From an uncultured Mollicutes bacterium (GTDB taxonomy: Bacteria; Bacillota_I; Bacilli_A; RFN20; CAG-826), in contig UQFQ01000003.1 in the NCBI GenBank assembly GCA_900540395.1, forward strand, positions 51,617 to 115,616: 64,000 nucleotides of DNA, in the 5' to 3' direction. The first letter of the stretch is position 1, and each line of letters starts with the position of its first letter. The position numbers were made by a program, and so were the translations under genes. The notes under the pieces are model-generated. The model did no database searches. It saw only the letters and a list, made by a program, of their open reading frames with translations, and had not been told where the DNA came from. Positions 1 through 8,179 of the stretch are shown in pieces.

Positions 1-803
1 TCTTCAATAAAATTAGAATCAACAAACGATTTTAAAATCGGGACTTTTATATACATATTTAAAAAATTAATGAATTTTTTAAATGCCTGATACGCTTCTT
101 CATCTTTTAAATCATAATAACGATGTTTTTTATTTTTTAATCTGACATCAATATAATTCTCTAAGCCAACATTTCTCTTTAAAACTTTTCCGCTAAGTTT
201 TAAAACTTTGTTGAAAAAATATGTTAAATAAGAAACATTAACAGGCAAGGTGAAAGAAAGATCGTTTATTTTAAAATACGAATTCAACTCATCAACGGTT
301 ACATCAACTTCATAGTTATAAGTTGAAACTTTATCGACGGCTATAATTATTTTCCCAACATTACTATAAATTGAACATTTTTCAATATAATTTGTTTTAT
401 AGCTAGTGTCTTTATCAAGCATCTCTTCTTTTGCCTTAAGTTTGAACAAAGTTTTGGCTTGAGATGCTCTAGCAATATCTCCAATAAAATCATTATAAAA
501 AATCGGATAATGTGAGTAGCCATTTAAATCAAAATTATCACTAGGGTTTAAAAAATAACCTTCAATGCGATAATCAATTTGATCTTTAATTGGAAAAGGG
601 TAGGCATTATCAATTGTTAAATTTTCAAAGACATACTTATTAAAGATAGCTTCAACGTCTTCTCTTTTAAGTGGGTAATCTTTTTTATCACCTTTTATAT
701 GTAATATATAGTTATTGGCGTCGTCACTTGTAATTTCAAATGCTTTTGTCTTATCAACACTACCGAGTTCATTATACTTAAATGATTTTAATATTTTGGA
801 CAT
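1..803 (-). CDS. Hypothetical protein, 3' end outside the window
   Basis: An open minus-strand frame begins with ATG at 803-801 (MSKILKSFKYNELGSVDK...) and stays open to the window edge, so at least 267 codons are present and the C-terminus is missing. A GAGG ribosome binding site lies just upstream. The protein is rich in Lys, Asp, Asn, Tyr and Phe, has no clear signal peptide or membrane segment in the visible part, and looks soluble. I do not recognise the family. It follows the DtxR-type regulator gene on the same strand, but a terminator hairpin at 862-889 separates them, so it is probably its own transcription unit. Only the reading frame is certain. Confidence 0.7.
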   Translation of the reverse strand, partial: MSKILKSFKYNELGSVDKTKAFEITSDDANNYILHIKGDKKDYPLKREDVEAIFNKYVFENLTIDNAYPFPIKDQIDYRIEGYFLNPSDNFDLNGYSHYPIFYNDFIGDIARASQAKTLFKLKAKEEMLDKDTSYKTNYIEKCSIYSNVGKIIIAVDKVSTYNYEVDVTVDELNSYFKINDLSFTLPVNVSYLTYFFNKVLKLSGKVLKRNVGLENYIDVRLKNKKHRYYDLKDEEAYQAFKKFINFLNMYIKVPILKSFVDSNFIE

Positions 804-861
804 TTTTTGTACCTCAACTGGTTATATTTTAGTACATAAAAGCTAAACTTTAAAATAAATA

Positions 862-889
862 AGAAAAAATCCACCATAAAAGGTGGATT
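862..889 (-). terminator. Intrinsic terminator after the metal regulator gene
   Basis: An 8-bp perfect stem AATCCACC/GGTGGATT (868-875 and 882-889) with a 6-nt loop is followed on the minus strand by a T-rich run. It sits 21 nt after the stop of the regulator at 911 and would end that transcript. Confidence 0.8.
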
Positions 890-910
890 AATAAATAGGT
901 TTTAATAATT

Positions 911-1276
911 TTATTTAGTAATGTATTTTCTTAAGCATGCAAATGTTTCATCACTTAAATCGTGTTCAATCTTACATGCATCATCAGCTGCTACTTCAGG
1001 ATTTACACCAATAGAAACAAAGAAATCTCTTAAAGTGCAGTGTTTTTCATAAGTTTTTTGAGCGATTTTTAACCCTTCTTCTGTAAGGTTTAAATAGCCA
1101 GTTTCACGTTCAACCTCAACTAAGCCTTTTTCTTCAAGTTTTTTCATTGCAATTGAGATCGATGGTTTGCTAAAACTCATATCTGTAGCTAAATCAATTG
1201 AGCGAACATTACCTATTCTTTCTTTTAAGATTAATATTCTTTCTAAGTAGTCTTCTAAAGATTGATTGTTTCTCAT
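911..1276 (-). CDS. DtxR/MntR-family metal-dependent transcriptional repressor
   Basis: A 121-residue regulator with an N-terminal winged helix (SLEDYLERI, then RSIDLATDMSFSKPSISIAM as the DNA-reading helices) and a DtxR-type dimerisation/metal-binding domain (EKHCTLRDFF, then DACKIEHDLSDE). The ligand set is mixed. Asp in the first helix resembles MntR. The Cys-x2-Glu-His signature resembles DtxR/IdeR (Cys102-Glu105-His106), where MntR has Glu. The SH3-like third domain of DtxR is absent, as in MntR. The start is the second ATG (1276), because GAGGAAAG lies 3-8 nt before it; the upstream ATG (1291) has no such site. A promoter (TTGATA, 16 bp, TATAAT) and a GTTAG-N6-CTAAC palindrome lie upstream. 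It likely senses Fe(II) or Mn(II) and controls the adjacent transport operon; which metal is unresolved. Confidence 0.9.
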   Translation of the reverse strand: MRNNQSLEDYLERILILKERIGNVRSIDLATDMSFSKPSISIAMKKLEEKGLVEVERETGYLNLTEEGLKIAQKTYEKHCTLRDFFVSIGVNPEVAADDACKIEHDLSDETFACLRKYITK

Positions 1277-1307
1277 ATACTTTCCTCGCATATCGAATAT
1301 ATTCCTT

Positions 1308-1335
1308 ATTATAATACTTAAAATTTCTTTATCAA
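1308..1335 (-). promoter_or_regulatory. Promoter of the DtxR/MntR-family regulator
   Basis: The minus strand has TTGATA (1330-1335), a 16-bp spacer and TATAAT (1308-1313). This places the transcript start near 1301 and supports the downstream ATG at 1276 as the start codon. Confidence 0.6.
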
Positions 1336-1356
1336 AACACTTGCTTAGATATTAAA

Positions 1357-1372
1357 GTTAGTTTAATCTAAC
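1357..1372. promoter_or_regulatory. Putative metal-regulator operator, GTTAG-N6-CTAAC
   Basis: The inverted repeat GTTAG TTTAAT CTAAC lies 21 bp upstream of the regulator -35 box. It shares half-sites and 6-bp spacing with the two palindromes in front of the operon at 8047. DtxR-family operators (for example TTAGGTTAGCCTAACCTAA) use the same TTAG/CTAA half-sites. The role is inferred. Confidence 0.55.
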
Positions 1373-1444
1373 ACTAGTAATTTAATTAAACCTTATCCTT
1401 AATTCTCCTTATCTAGTTAAATTACACTGCTAGTAATAGCTTCT

Positions 1445-1486
1445 AAAAAAGAGATAGACCAAATCAACCCCGTCTATCTCTTTTTT
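1445..1486 (-). terminator. Terminator of the metal-regulated transport operon
   Basis: A 15-bp perfect stem (1445-1459 with 1472-1486), ending in A6/T6 tracts on both sides, starts 5 nt beyond the stop of the last operon gene (1492). It ends the six-gene minus-strand operon and could also work in the other direction. Confidence 0.9.
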
Positions 1487-1491
1487 AGTTT

Positions 1492-2901
1492 TTAATAATG
1501 AAAAAAAGTTTTGATAAGAGAATTATCGCCTTCAACTAAAGTATTCTTGTTTTTCAAAAGCAATACACGTTCCGATAAAGCTTCGGCACACCTTTTATCA
1601 TGAGTTATTGTTATCATCGTATTACCTGTTTGTTGATGTATTAAATTTAAAATCTCTACAAGTCTTTTTAAGGAGTTAAAATCTTGTCCAACAGTAGGCT
1701 CATCAAGCAAAAGAACTTCCGGCTTCATGGCTAGTATTGCTGCGATTGATAGTTTTCTTTTTTGACCTTCTGATAGAGATTGAGGATGCCTATTTAATAG
1801 ATTCTCTAACTCAAATAAAGAGATGATGTATTGAGCATACTCTTTTGAATAAGCATTAAAATAAACTTCTTCTTTTACGGTTTTCATAAATAGTTGGTAG
1901 TTAGGGTTTTGATAAACAACACCAACTTTTTTAAACCATGTTTTGCTTGGCTTATTTAAAATTTTATTATTATTTTTTAAGAAAGAAACATACTCACCTT
2001 TATACTTATTTAAATTTCCAATAATTCGCATTAATGTTGTTTTTCCAATTCCATTTTCTCCAAGTAGTAGAACCTTTTCTCCTTTATTAATCTCAAAATT
2101 TAAATTCTCTAAAATAGTCTTTTCTTTTACACAATAAGATACATTTTTAAACGAAAATAATGGAGTTTTGCAGGTTATTTTATCAATATTAGGTTTTATA
2201 ATATTGCTTAATTCACGTTTATTATATTCATCTTTTTTGTACTCTCTAACACTTTTCTCTTCAACTTTAAATAATTTTGTAACATAAGGCATTATTAAAT
2301 CTAATCGATGTTCCGCGACAATAATAGTATATTTTTTCTTTGTAAGAGCCTGTAAAATTCTTACTAGTTCGATAGAAGATTCTTCATCTAGGTTTGCTAA
2401 TGGCTCATCTAAAATTATTATCTTTTGGCCCATTAATAAGGTTGAGCCTGTTATTAGTTTCTGCTTTTGGCCTCCGGATAATTTTCTACATATCGCCTTT
2501 TTATCTAAATTAAACAATCCAGATATCAATGATATTTTTTGCTTGATCACATCGGGTTTTAAACCAATATTTTCTCCACCAAAAGCTAATTCGTCTTCAA
2601 CATATTTTTCTATAATTTGATTATCTGCATTTTGTAAGACAATCCCAACTTTTTTACAAATTTCGTTCACTCTTTGATTTAAAATATTCTCATTGTCAAT
2701 AAATATCTCGCCTTCAACCGTTCCATATATGAGGTTTGGAATAATTCCACTTAAAAGATAAATTAAAGTCGATTTACCTTCGCCGCTTCCCCCTGTTAAT
2801 AATACAAATTCACCTTCATTAATTGTTATATTAATATCTTTTAAAATATAATCTTCGTTATATTTAAAAGAAAGATTGTTAACTTTAATCGCTTGTTTCA
2901 T
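1492..2901 (-). CDS. ECF transporter energising subunit, fused EcfA1-EcfA2 type double ATPase
   Basis: A 469-residue cytoplasmic protein with two complete ABC nucleotide-binding domains in one chain. Domain 1 has Walker A GGSGEGKST (37-45), signature LSGGQ (141-145) and Walker B IIILDE (161-166). Domain 2 has Walker A GENGIGKTT (281-289), variant signature LSEGQ (376-380) and Walker B VLLLDE (396-401). This is the CbiO/EcfA arrangement of energy-coupling-factor importers, with both halves fused. It overlaps the T-component gene by 4 nt and is the last gene of the operon. The module has its own S and T partners here, so it is probably a dedicated (group I-like) importer rather than a shared one. 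The substrate is set by the S component and is unknown. Confidence 0.93.
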   Translation of the reverse strand: MKQAIKVNNLSFKYNEDYILKDINITINEGEFVLLTGGSGEGKSTLIYLLSGIIPNLIYGTVEGEIFIDNENILNQRVNEICKKVGIVLQNADNQIIEKYVEDELAFGGENIGLKPDVIKQKISLISGLFNLDKKAICRKLSGGQKQKLITGSTLLMGQKIIILDEPLANLDEESSIELVRILQALTKKKYTIIVAEHRLDLIMPYVTKLFKVEEKSVREYKKDEYNKRELSNIIKPNIDKITCKTPLFSFKNVSYCVKEKTILENLNFEINKGEKVLLLGENGIGKTTLMRIIGNLNKYKGEYVSFLKNNNKILNKPSKTWFKKVGVVYQNPNYQLFMKTVKEEVYFNAYSKEYAQYIISLFELENLLNRHPQSLSEGQKRKLSIAAILAMKPEVLLLDEPTVGQDFNSLKRLVEILNLIHQQTGNTMITITHDKRCAEALSERVLLLKNKNTLVEGDNSLIKTFFHY

Positions 2902-3578
2902 AAAATAACCACCACAACAATTAAACTAACAACCAAAAGAAAGAACAAAATATCAAAAAAGGTTAAATATTCTTTTTTATAAACGGTATAATTTTTACTT
3001 TTTAAATCAAAACCACGAGTTTCAATACTTAAAGATAAAGTATCACTAATATCAACTATTCTTGTGATAAAAGGTATCAAAAAAGCACGATATAAAACTT
3101 TAGGATTTAATAGAGTATAACTCCCTCTAGTTTTCATCGCTTCTTTCACGCGTTGTATTTCATTAACCAAGGTTGGCATAAAAGAAAAAGCAATTTGCAT
3201 TCCAATTACTAAGCTTCTTGGTGCATGAAGTTGAGATAAATTTCTAGCTAACCTTTCAGCTCCAATACTCATGCCAGGAAGCATTCCAACTGTAAAAGCG
3301 CCAATACGATTCACCATAAACACACTTTGATCAACTCTTTTTGAGCTTAAATAAGTAAATAAAAAGAACAAACCGCCTAATACAATAAAAAAAGGTAAAA
3401 CTTTTAAACATTTTCTATAATCTACAAAGAAAAAACAAAGAACATACACACCAATCAAAAAATAAGAACAAGAGTATGTTTGAGCAAAAACTAATCCAAA
3501 AATTACAATCGTTAAACCAATAATAATTGCGAATAAAGGATAAATTTTATTATATTGATACCTAAAAAAGTTTTTCAC
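2898..3578 (-). CDS. ECF transporter transmembrane T component (EcfT)
   Basis: A 226-residue polytopic membrane protein with about five hydrophobic segments (roughly 15-32, 35-52, 60-77, 90-102 and 207-226). The cytoplasmic part carries the paired Ala-Arg-Gly-type coupling motifs of EcfT: AMKTRG (147-152) and SIETRG (184-189), which dock into the two ATPase domains. The gene overlaps the ATPase downstream and the S component upstream by 4 nt each, as expected for translational coupling within one complex. Confidence 0.93.
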   Translation of the reverse strand: MKNFFRYQYNKIYPLFAIIIGLTIVIFGLVFAQTYSCSYFLIGVYVLCFFFVDYRKCLKVLPFFIVLGGLFFLFTYLSSKRVDQSVFMVNRIGAFTVGMLPGMSIGAERLARNLSQLHAPRSLVIGMQIAFSFMPTLVNEIQRVKEAMKTRGSYTLLNPKVLYRAFLIPFITRIVDISDTLSLSIETRGFDLKSKNYTVYKKEYLTFFDILFFLLVVSLIVVVVIL

Positions 3579-4279
3579 TTTTTAATTACTCCTGCTTTTT
3601 TAAGTTCTCTAGTAATAATCACACCAATGAAAGCTCCTAGTGCACAAAGAGCAATTACAGCGACACTCATCCCAATTGCTGTACCAACATCACTTCCTAT
3701 AAACGCTGAAACTGCCTCCCCTTCTTCGCCAGTAAATGAATAGAAAAATTTATACCATAAATACAAAAAAGGAAGAGTTAAAGGCATATATATTGTTGAA
3801 GCAAAAAATGATGCCCAGTCACTTTTATAACCTCTAAAAATTAAAAGTGTTAAACCCTCAGAAATTAGAGCACATAGTAAAAGACAAAAGAACATTATAG
3901 TGTTCATAAATATCAAAACTATTCCGCTAAAGAAAGACATAAAAAGTAAAGAGCCAGGCTTTCTAACTTTCATCATGCCTATTGCAGGAAATAGAGAAAA
4001 TTGTAGGCCTAAACATAACTCTATAATTCCGAAAAGAGGAACGTTAGCAACTAAAGGCATAAAAGCTCCACTAAGAAGCATGATGGCACTAATAATTGCT
4101 AAAAAGACAATGTCTTTTATTTTAAATCTTTTGAAAATCTTATCTTCTTCATTTTGATTATTTTCACTAATAGCCTTGCAATTCTTCACTTTTTTACTCT
4201 CGTTTTGAACGTTTTCGTTAGTGTTACAACTGCTTAGTTCATCAACGATTTCGTCAAAATTGTCTCTTTTTTCTTCCAT
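3575..4279 (-). CDS. ECF transporter substrate-binding S component, MptD/Trep_Strep type
   Basis: A 234-residue integral membrane protein with a hydrophilic, acidic N-terminus of about 50 residues (Asn/Glu/Lys rich), then about six hydrophobic segments ending with a basic tail. The length and composition fit the Trep_Strep/MptD group (PF09605) of S components, whose substrate is not firmly known. Its ribosome binding site AGGAGG lies inside the last codons of the preceding ABC gene (KEV codons), so the two are coupled. Location in a putative metal-regulated operon suggests a metal chelate, siderophore-like molecule or tetrapyrrole as cargo; this is inference from regulation, not from residues. 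Confidence 0.8.
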   Translation of the reverse strand: MEEKRDNFDEIVDELSSCNTNENVQNESKKVKNCKAISENNQNEEDKIFKRFKIKDIVFLAIISAIMLLSGAFMPLVANVPLFGIIELCLGLQFSLFPAIGMMKVRKPGSLLFMSFFSGIVLIFMNTIMFFCLLLCALISEGLTLLIFRGYKSDWASFFASTIYMPLTLPFLYLWYKFFYSFTGEEGEAVSAFIGSDVGTAIGMSVAVIALCALGAFIGVIITRELKKAGVIKK

Positions 4280-5962
4280 CTACTTAACCTCCTTTAAAGT
4301 TCTATTTTCAAATCGATAAATACGATCTGCTATCGCCATTGTCGATTCTCTATGTGAAACAAGAATAATTGCATGATCTTTTTTTGCTTCTAAAATTGAC
4401 TTTAATATTATTCCTTCGTTAATAGAATCCACGTTACTTGTAGGTTCATCTAAAAGAATTAAAGGGGTATTTTTAAGAAAAGCCCTTGCAAGACCTAGTC
4501 TTTGCTTTTCACCACTTGATAAATTGTCTCCCATGGTTTTAATTTCGCTTTTATAGCCATTTTTTAAACCTTGAATGAATGTATGTATGTTAGCCTTTCG
4601 AGTTGCATTTACAATTTCATTAAAAGAGGCATTTTCTTTTGCGAGTTTTAAATTTTCTAAAATGCTTTCATTGAATAAATATGTTGATTGTAAAACTAAA
4701 CTTACATTGTCTTTTAATGAACTTGAGTCTATTTTGTCGATATCAATATCGTTATATAAAATCTCTCCTGAATCCTTTTTATAAAATCTTAATAAAAGAT
4801 TTAATATTGTTGATTTGCCACTACCGCTAGGCCCAATAATCCCAACAATTTCACCTTTTTTAACTTCAAAATTAACATTTTTGAGTATTTCATCTCCGTC
4901 TTCAAATGAAAAAGATAAATTACTTACTTTTAAAGAATTAAATACAAATTCATTTTGCCCTTTTATATCTTCAACTAATGGTTTTTCTTCAAGCAAATTC
5001 AAAACACGATCACCGCTAGCAAATGTTTGAGTTAAATTACCTGGAAGATTAGAAATTGCTAAAATCGGTCCAAAACTTCCAAATATAGTAACAATTCCAA
5101 CAATCATCATTCCTAAATCAATCTGATTTTGATAAAAAAGCACTAATCCAACAATTAAAGAAACGACAATAAATATTGCCACTGATAATTCGCTTGTCGC
5201 CACAACAAGAGCGTTCTTGCTTTTCATATTTTTAGTTATAGATAATAATTCTTCACTCTTTTCATTTACTTTATCTTCTCTATCTTTTTCCTTATTATGA
5301 AAAATGATTTCTTTAATTCCTTTTATAGAATCTAAAAAATATGAATTAAAAGAAGCAAAGTTCTTTCGATATTCAACACCACTTTTCTTTAAAATCTTCG
5401 AGTAAAATATAGGAAGAAGAATTCCAATAACAATAAAACCAATTAAGGCTACAAGTGCAAGAAACCAGCTTGATACAAAGCCCACAAATAAAAAGACACT
5501 TAATGAAACAAGCGTAGCTATACAAATTGGAGAAATCGTATGTGCATAAAAAACTTCTAAGGTTTCAATATCTGCCGTAAGAATCGCAATTAAATTGCCC
5601 TTTTGTTTGCTTTCTAATTTTGCAGGAGCTAAGTCTCTTAATTTACTAAAAATCTTACTTCTTAATATTTCTAATAGTTTAAAGGCAATATAGTGGTTTG
5701 AATACTGTTCAAAATACCTTAATATTCCTCTTAATACGCCAAAAACAATAACTAAAGTTATAATTAATTCATAACTTAAATAAACATTAGAACCTAAAAG
5801 TTTTGCTATACCTAAAGCGCCAAATATAGTTACACCCATTGAGGCAATAAATCCTAACGTGCCGTTAAGTATTGCTAATATCATCACCAAGGCAAACGGA
5901 CCTAAAAGTTTAATAAGATTAAACATGATTACTAGGCCATTTCTTCTTAATTTATTTTGCAT
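4280..5962 (-). CDS. Exporter-fold ABC half-transporter (second subunit of a heterodimer)
   Basis: A 560-residue protein with a six-helix type IV transmembrane domain (about 15-310) fused to an ATPase domain: Walker A GPSGSGKST (377-385), signature LSSGE (481-485) and Walker B LILLDE (501-506). The signature has Ser where Gly is usual (LSGGE). It overlaps the preceding half-transporter by 11 nt, so the two form a heterodimer. The nearest known logic is either CydDC-like export or the exporter-fold siderophore importers YbtPQ and IrtAB. The putative metal-regulated promoter and the following ECF genes favour a role in metal or siderophore handling. Direction of transport cannot be read from the sequence. 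Confidence 0.88.
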   Translation of the reverse strand: MQNKLRRNGLVIMFNLIKLLGPFALVMILAILNGTLGFIASMGVTIFGALGIAKLLGSNVYLSYELIITLVIVFGVLRGILRYFEQYSNHYIAFKLLEILRSKIFSKLRDLAPAKLESKQKGNLIAILTADIETLEVFYAHTISPICIATLVSLSVFLFVGFVSSWFLALVALIGFIVIGILLPIFYSKILKKSGVEYRKNFASFNSYFLDSIKGIKEIIFHNKEKDREDKVNEKSEELLSITKNMKSKNALVVATSELSVAIFIVVSLIVGLVLFYQNQIDLGMMIVGIVTIFGSFGPILAISNLPGNLTQTFASGDRVLNLLEEKPLVEDIKGQNEFVFNSLKVSNLSFSFEDGDEILKNVNFEVKKGEIVGIIGPSGSGKSTILNLLLRFYKKDSGEILYNDIDIDKIDSSSLKDNVSLVLQSTYLFNESILENLKLAKENASFNEIVNATRKANIHTFIQGLKNGYKSEIKTMGDNLSSGEKQRLGLARAFLKNTPLILLDEPTSNVDSINEGIILKSILEAKKDHAIILVSHRESTMAIADRIYRFENRTLKEVK

Positions 5963-7700
5963 AATTTAAGCCCTCAGCAGTATTTTTATAACCTTCTTCT
6001 AATTCTTTTTGTCTAGAATAGAGAGTAAAATAAGCGCCTTTTTGCTCCATCAATTCTTGGTGATTACCACTTTCAAGGATTGACCCATTTTCTAGATAGT
6101 AAATTTTATCAGCCTTAACAACGTTTGCTAATCTATGAGAAATCAATATTACAGTATGATTACTTGCAATTTTTGAAATTCTACTCATGATAATTTCTTC
6201 GCTTTCAACATCAATATTTGAAGTCGCTTCATCAAAAATATATATTTCTTTTTCTTTAGTTAAATTTATAGCTAAAGCCAATCTTTGCCTCTCGCCTCCT
6301 GAAATATTAGTAGAATCTTCGTTAATGATAGTATTTATTCCTTCCTTTAAATTAAGAAGATTATCTAGTTTCATTTCTTTTAAAGCAGTAACAATTTCTT
6401 CATCACTAACATTTTCATCAGCTAATTTAAAATTTTCTCTTATAGAGGCATTAAATATATATGTATTTGAAGAGATAAATGCGATTTTAGAATAAAAAGA
6501 CTCACGCGAGTAATTTTCTATATTCTTCTCTCCGATTAAAATTTCACTTTTTGTTATTCTATTTTGTCTTGAAATAAGACTTACAATAGTAGATTTTCCA
6601 CTTCCTGATAAACCAACAATTGCAGTAAACTCTTTTGGTTTAAAATCCATCGAAATATCTTTCAAGGCATATTTATCACTATCTTCATACTTAAAATAAA
6701 CGTTCTTTAACTTTATATTGCCATCACTTATTTTTTCATCTCCCCATTTTGGTTCCTTACTTTCTAAAAATGAGGCAATCTTTTTACCAGCGCTAACCCC
6801 ATTCATTGCAACATGAAAAGCGCTACCTAAAGCTCTTAAAGGTAAGAAAAATTCAACAGCAATTAGTATAAGAAATAATGCAAAGAAAGGATTTAGCGTT
6901 TGATTAACGGCTTCAACAATTGTGATTGCAACCCCAACTCCTGCTCCTCCAAAAGCAACTAAATCCATAATAGTTGTACTAGCAAGTTGCATAACTAATA
7001 CCTTCATTGTAATTTTTCTAAAATCTTCAGATTTTGCGTTCATTTTTTCTTGATAACGTGCATCTGCATTATAAACTTTTAACTCTTTAAGACCTTGAAT
7101 GCAGTCCAAAAAGCTGTCGCCCATTGAAATATATTTTCCCCAATATTTGGCAAAAACTTTTTTGGCATATTTACTAACAGCAATTATTGATAAAGGGATC
7201 AATGGAACACAGCAAAGTAAAACAAGACTAACTTTCCATGAAATAAAAGAACTTAAGATAAAAAGCAAAATAGGAGCTATCATCGAATAAAAAAATTGAG
7301 GTAAATATGTGGAATAATATAAATCAAGTTGTTCGATTCCTTCGAGGCAAACCTGAGTTAAGCCAGCAATTTTAATATCGCCTTGGCTTCTAGTTCCTAA
7401 AGTTAATATTTTTCTATAAGCTTTCTCTCTTATCTCTTTTTTAACCTTTCTACCAAGTTTATCTTTTAGTTTATTAGTAATAAATGTAGTAAGAAATCTT
7501 CCACTTATTGCTACAAGAAATCCTAATCCAATATATAGATAATAAATTGGGTCAAGATTTTTAAAAGCAACAAATAAAGAAACACAAATTAAAGATGTAA
7601 TCGAAATATTGAAAAGCAAACCTAAAATCATTAATAAAACAACAATCACAATATATTTTTTGTTGCTACCAATAAGTTTAAATAGTTCTTTATCTATCAT
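5952..7700 (-). CDS. Exporter-fold ABC half-transporter (first subunit of a heterodimer)
   Basis: A 582-residue protein with a six-helix transmembrane domain (about 15-320) and a C-terminal ATPase domain holding GLSGSGKST, the signature ISGGE and Walker B IYIFDE followed by ATSNID, where the usual sequence is DEPT. It starts 2 nt after the stop of the YgbA-like gene and overlaps the partner gene by 11 nt. The paired subunits differ in both the signature and the D-loop region, as in asymmetric heterodimeric ABC proteins with one weak catalytic site. The substrate is unknown; operon context points to iron or manganese chelates. Confidence 0.88.
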   Translation of the reverse strand: MIDKELFKLIGSNKKYIVIVVLLMILGLLFNISITSLICVSLFVAFKNLDPIYYLYIGLGFLVAISGRFLTTFITNKLKDKLGRKVKKEIREKAYRKILTLGTRSQGDIKIAGLTQVCLEGIEQLDLYYSTYLPQFFYSMIAPILLFILSSFISWKVSLVLLCCVPLIPLSIIAVSKYAKKVFAKYWGKYISMGDSFLDCIQGLKELKVYNADARYQEKMNAKSEDFRKITMKVLVMQLASTTIMDLVAFGGAGVGVAITIVEAVNQTLNPFFALFLILIAVEFFLPLRALGSAFHVAMNGVSAGKKIASFLESKEPKWGDEKISDGNIKLKNVYFKYEDSDKYALKDISMDFKPKEFTAIVGLSGSGKSTIVSLISRQNRITKSEILIGEKNIENYSRESFYSKIAFISSNTYIFNASIRENFKLADENVSDEEIVTALKEMKLDNLLNLKEGINTIINEDSTNISGGERQRLALAINLTKEKEIYIFDEATSNIDVESEEIIMSRISKIASNHTVILISHRLANVVKADKIYYLENGSILESGNHQELMEQKGAYFTLYSRQKELEEGYKNTAEGLNYAK

Positions 7701-7702
7701 AC

Positions 7703-8047
7703 TTAAATAACTTTTCCTTTCTTTTTTAGCTTTTTCTTTTCTTTTTTAGTTTCTAAGACATGACTAATCGCAATTAATGGATGATCCAATAGCATTCTTG
7801 GTCCACTATAACGCATAACTTCTCTAATCTTTGTTTGCATATCCTTTTTATAGCAGTGTATTTTACAATTTGAGCAAAACGGCTTATTTTCTTTCCATGG
7901 ACATAAACTTCTACGATACTTAACGTATTCGAGAAGTTCTAAGCACTCTTTACAGAGCTCACCTTTTCTTGTTTTATGAACTCCATGACAGTATTTTTCT
8001 ATCATAAGAGTAACTACTTCTATTTCTTTTTCTTTTCCTAATTTCAT
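7703..8047 (-). CDS. YgbA-like (nitrous oxide-stimulated promoter family) cysteine-rich protein
   Basis: A 114-residue cytoplasmic protein with the family pattern: HGVHKTRKGELCKECLELL, then a Cys-Pro and C-x2-C-x2-HCY cluster, then the conserved IREVMRYSGPRMLLDHPLI block and a basic Lys-rich tail. This matches PF11756 (E. coli YgbA), a small protein linked to recovery from nitric oxide stress. About seven cysteines and two histidines could hold a metal or Fe-S centre. It is the first gene of the transport operon and lies directly behind the palindrome-bearing promoter. The combination suggests a role in iron supply or Fe-S repair. Family recognition is firm; the molecular function is not known to me. 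Confidence 0.85.
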   Translation of the reverse strand: MKLGKEKEIEVVTLMIEKYCHGVHKTRKGELCKECLELLEYVKYRRSLCPWKENKPFCSNCKIHCYKKDMQTKIREVMRYSGPRMLLDHPLIAISHVLETKKEKKKLKKKGKVI

Positions 8048-8051
8048 ACTT

Positions 8052-8067
8052 GTTAGTCTTTCCTAAC
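8052..8067. promoter_or_regulatory. Putative operator 2 of the transport operon, GTTAG-N6-CTAAC
   Basis: A perfect 5-bp inverted repeat with 6-bp spacing lies between the -10 box and the ATG at 8047, across the presumed transcript start and ribosome binding site. Same half-sites and spacing as 1357-1372. Confidence 0.55.
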
Positions 8068-8075
8068 TAAAAATA

Positions 8076-8104
8076 ACTATATTTAAGTTAGTTAGCCTTG
8101 TCAA
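8076..8104 (-). promoter_or_regulatory. Strong sigma-A type promoter of the transport operon
   Basis: The minus strand reads TTGACA (8099-8104, perfect -35), a 17-bp spacer and TATAGT (8076-8081). The transcript would start near 8069, giving a leader of about 20 nt. Confidence 0.85.
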
Positions 8105-8109
8105 ACTAA
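8088..8109. promoter_or_regulatory. Putative operator 1, TTAGTTAG-N6-CAAACTAA, over the -35 box
   Basis: A 22-bp near-palindrome (7 of 8 half-site bases pair) covers the -35 box and upstream half of the spacer, the expected position for a DtxR-type repressor. A second copy of the core lies 39 bp away, centre to centre, at 8052-8067. Confidence 0.6.
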
Positions 8110-8121
8110 TTTCTTTATTAA

Positions 8122-8151
8122 AAGAAAAATAGGCACAAAATATGCGCCTAC
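8122..8151 (-). terminator. Terminator after the DUF3137-like gene pair
   Basis: A stem of TAGGC/GCCTA with two further pairs across a mismatch (8130-8150) is followed on the minus strand by TTTTTCTTTT. It lies 30 nt after the stop at 8180. Confidence 0.7.
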
Positions 8152-8179
8152 CTTATATCAAGCTAATTAGATAATTTGC

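Noticed and set aside
6187..6495. Plus-strand 102-codon frame inside the ABC transporter gene
   Set aside because: Antisense to the conserved ABC signature and Walker B region; a shadow of codon bias.
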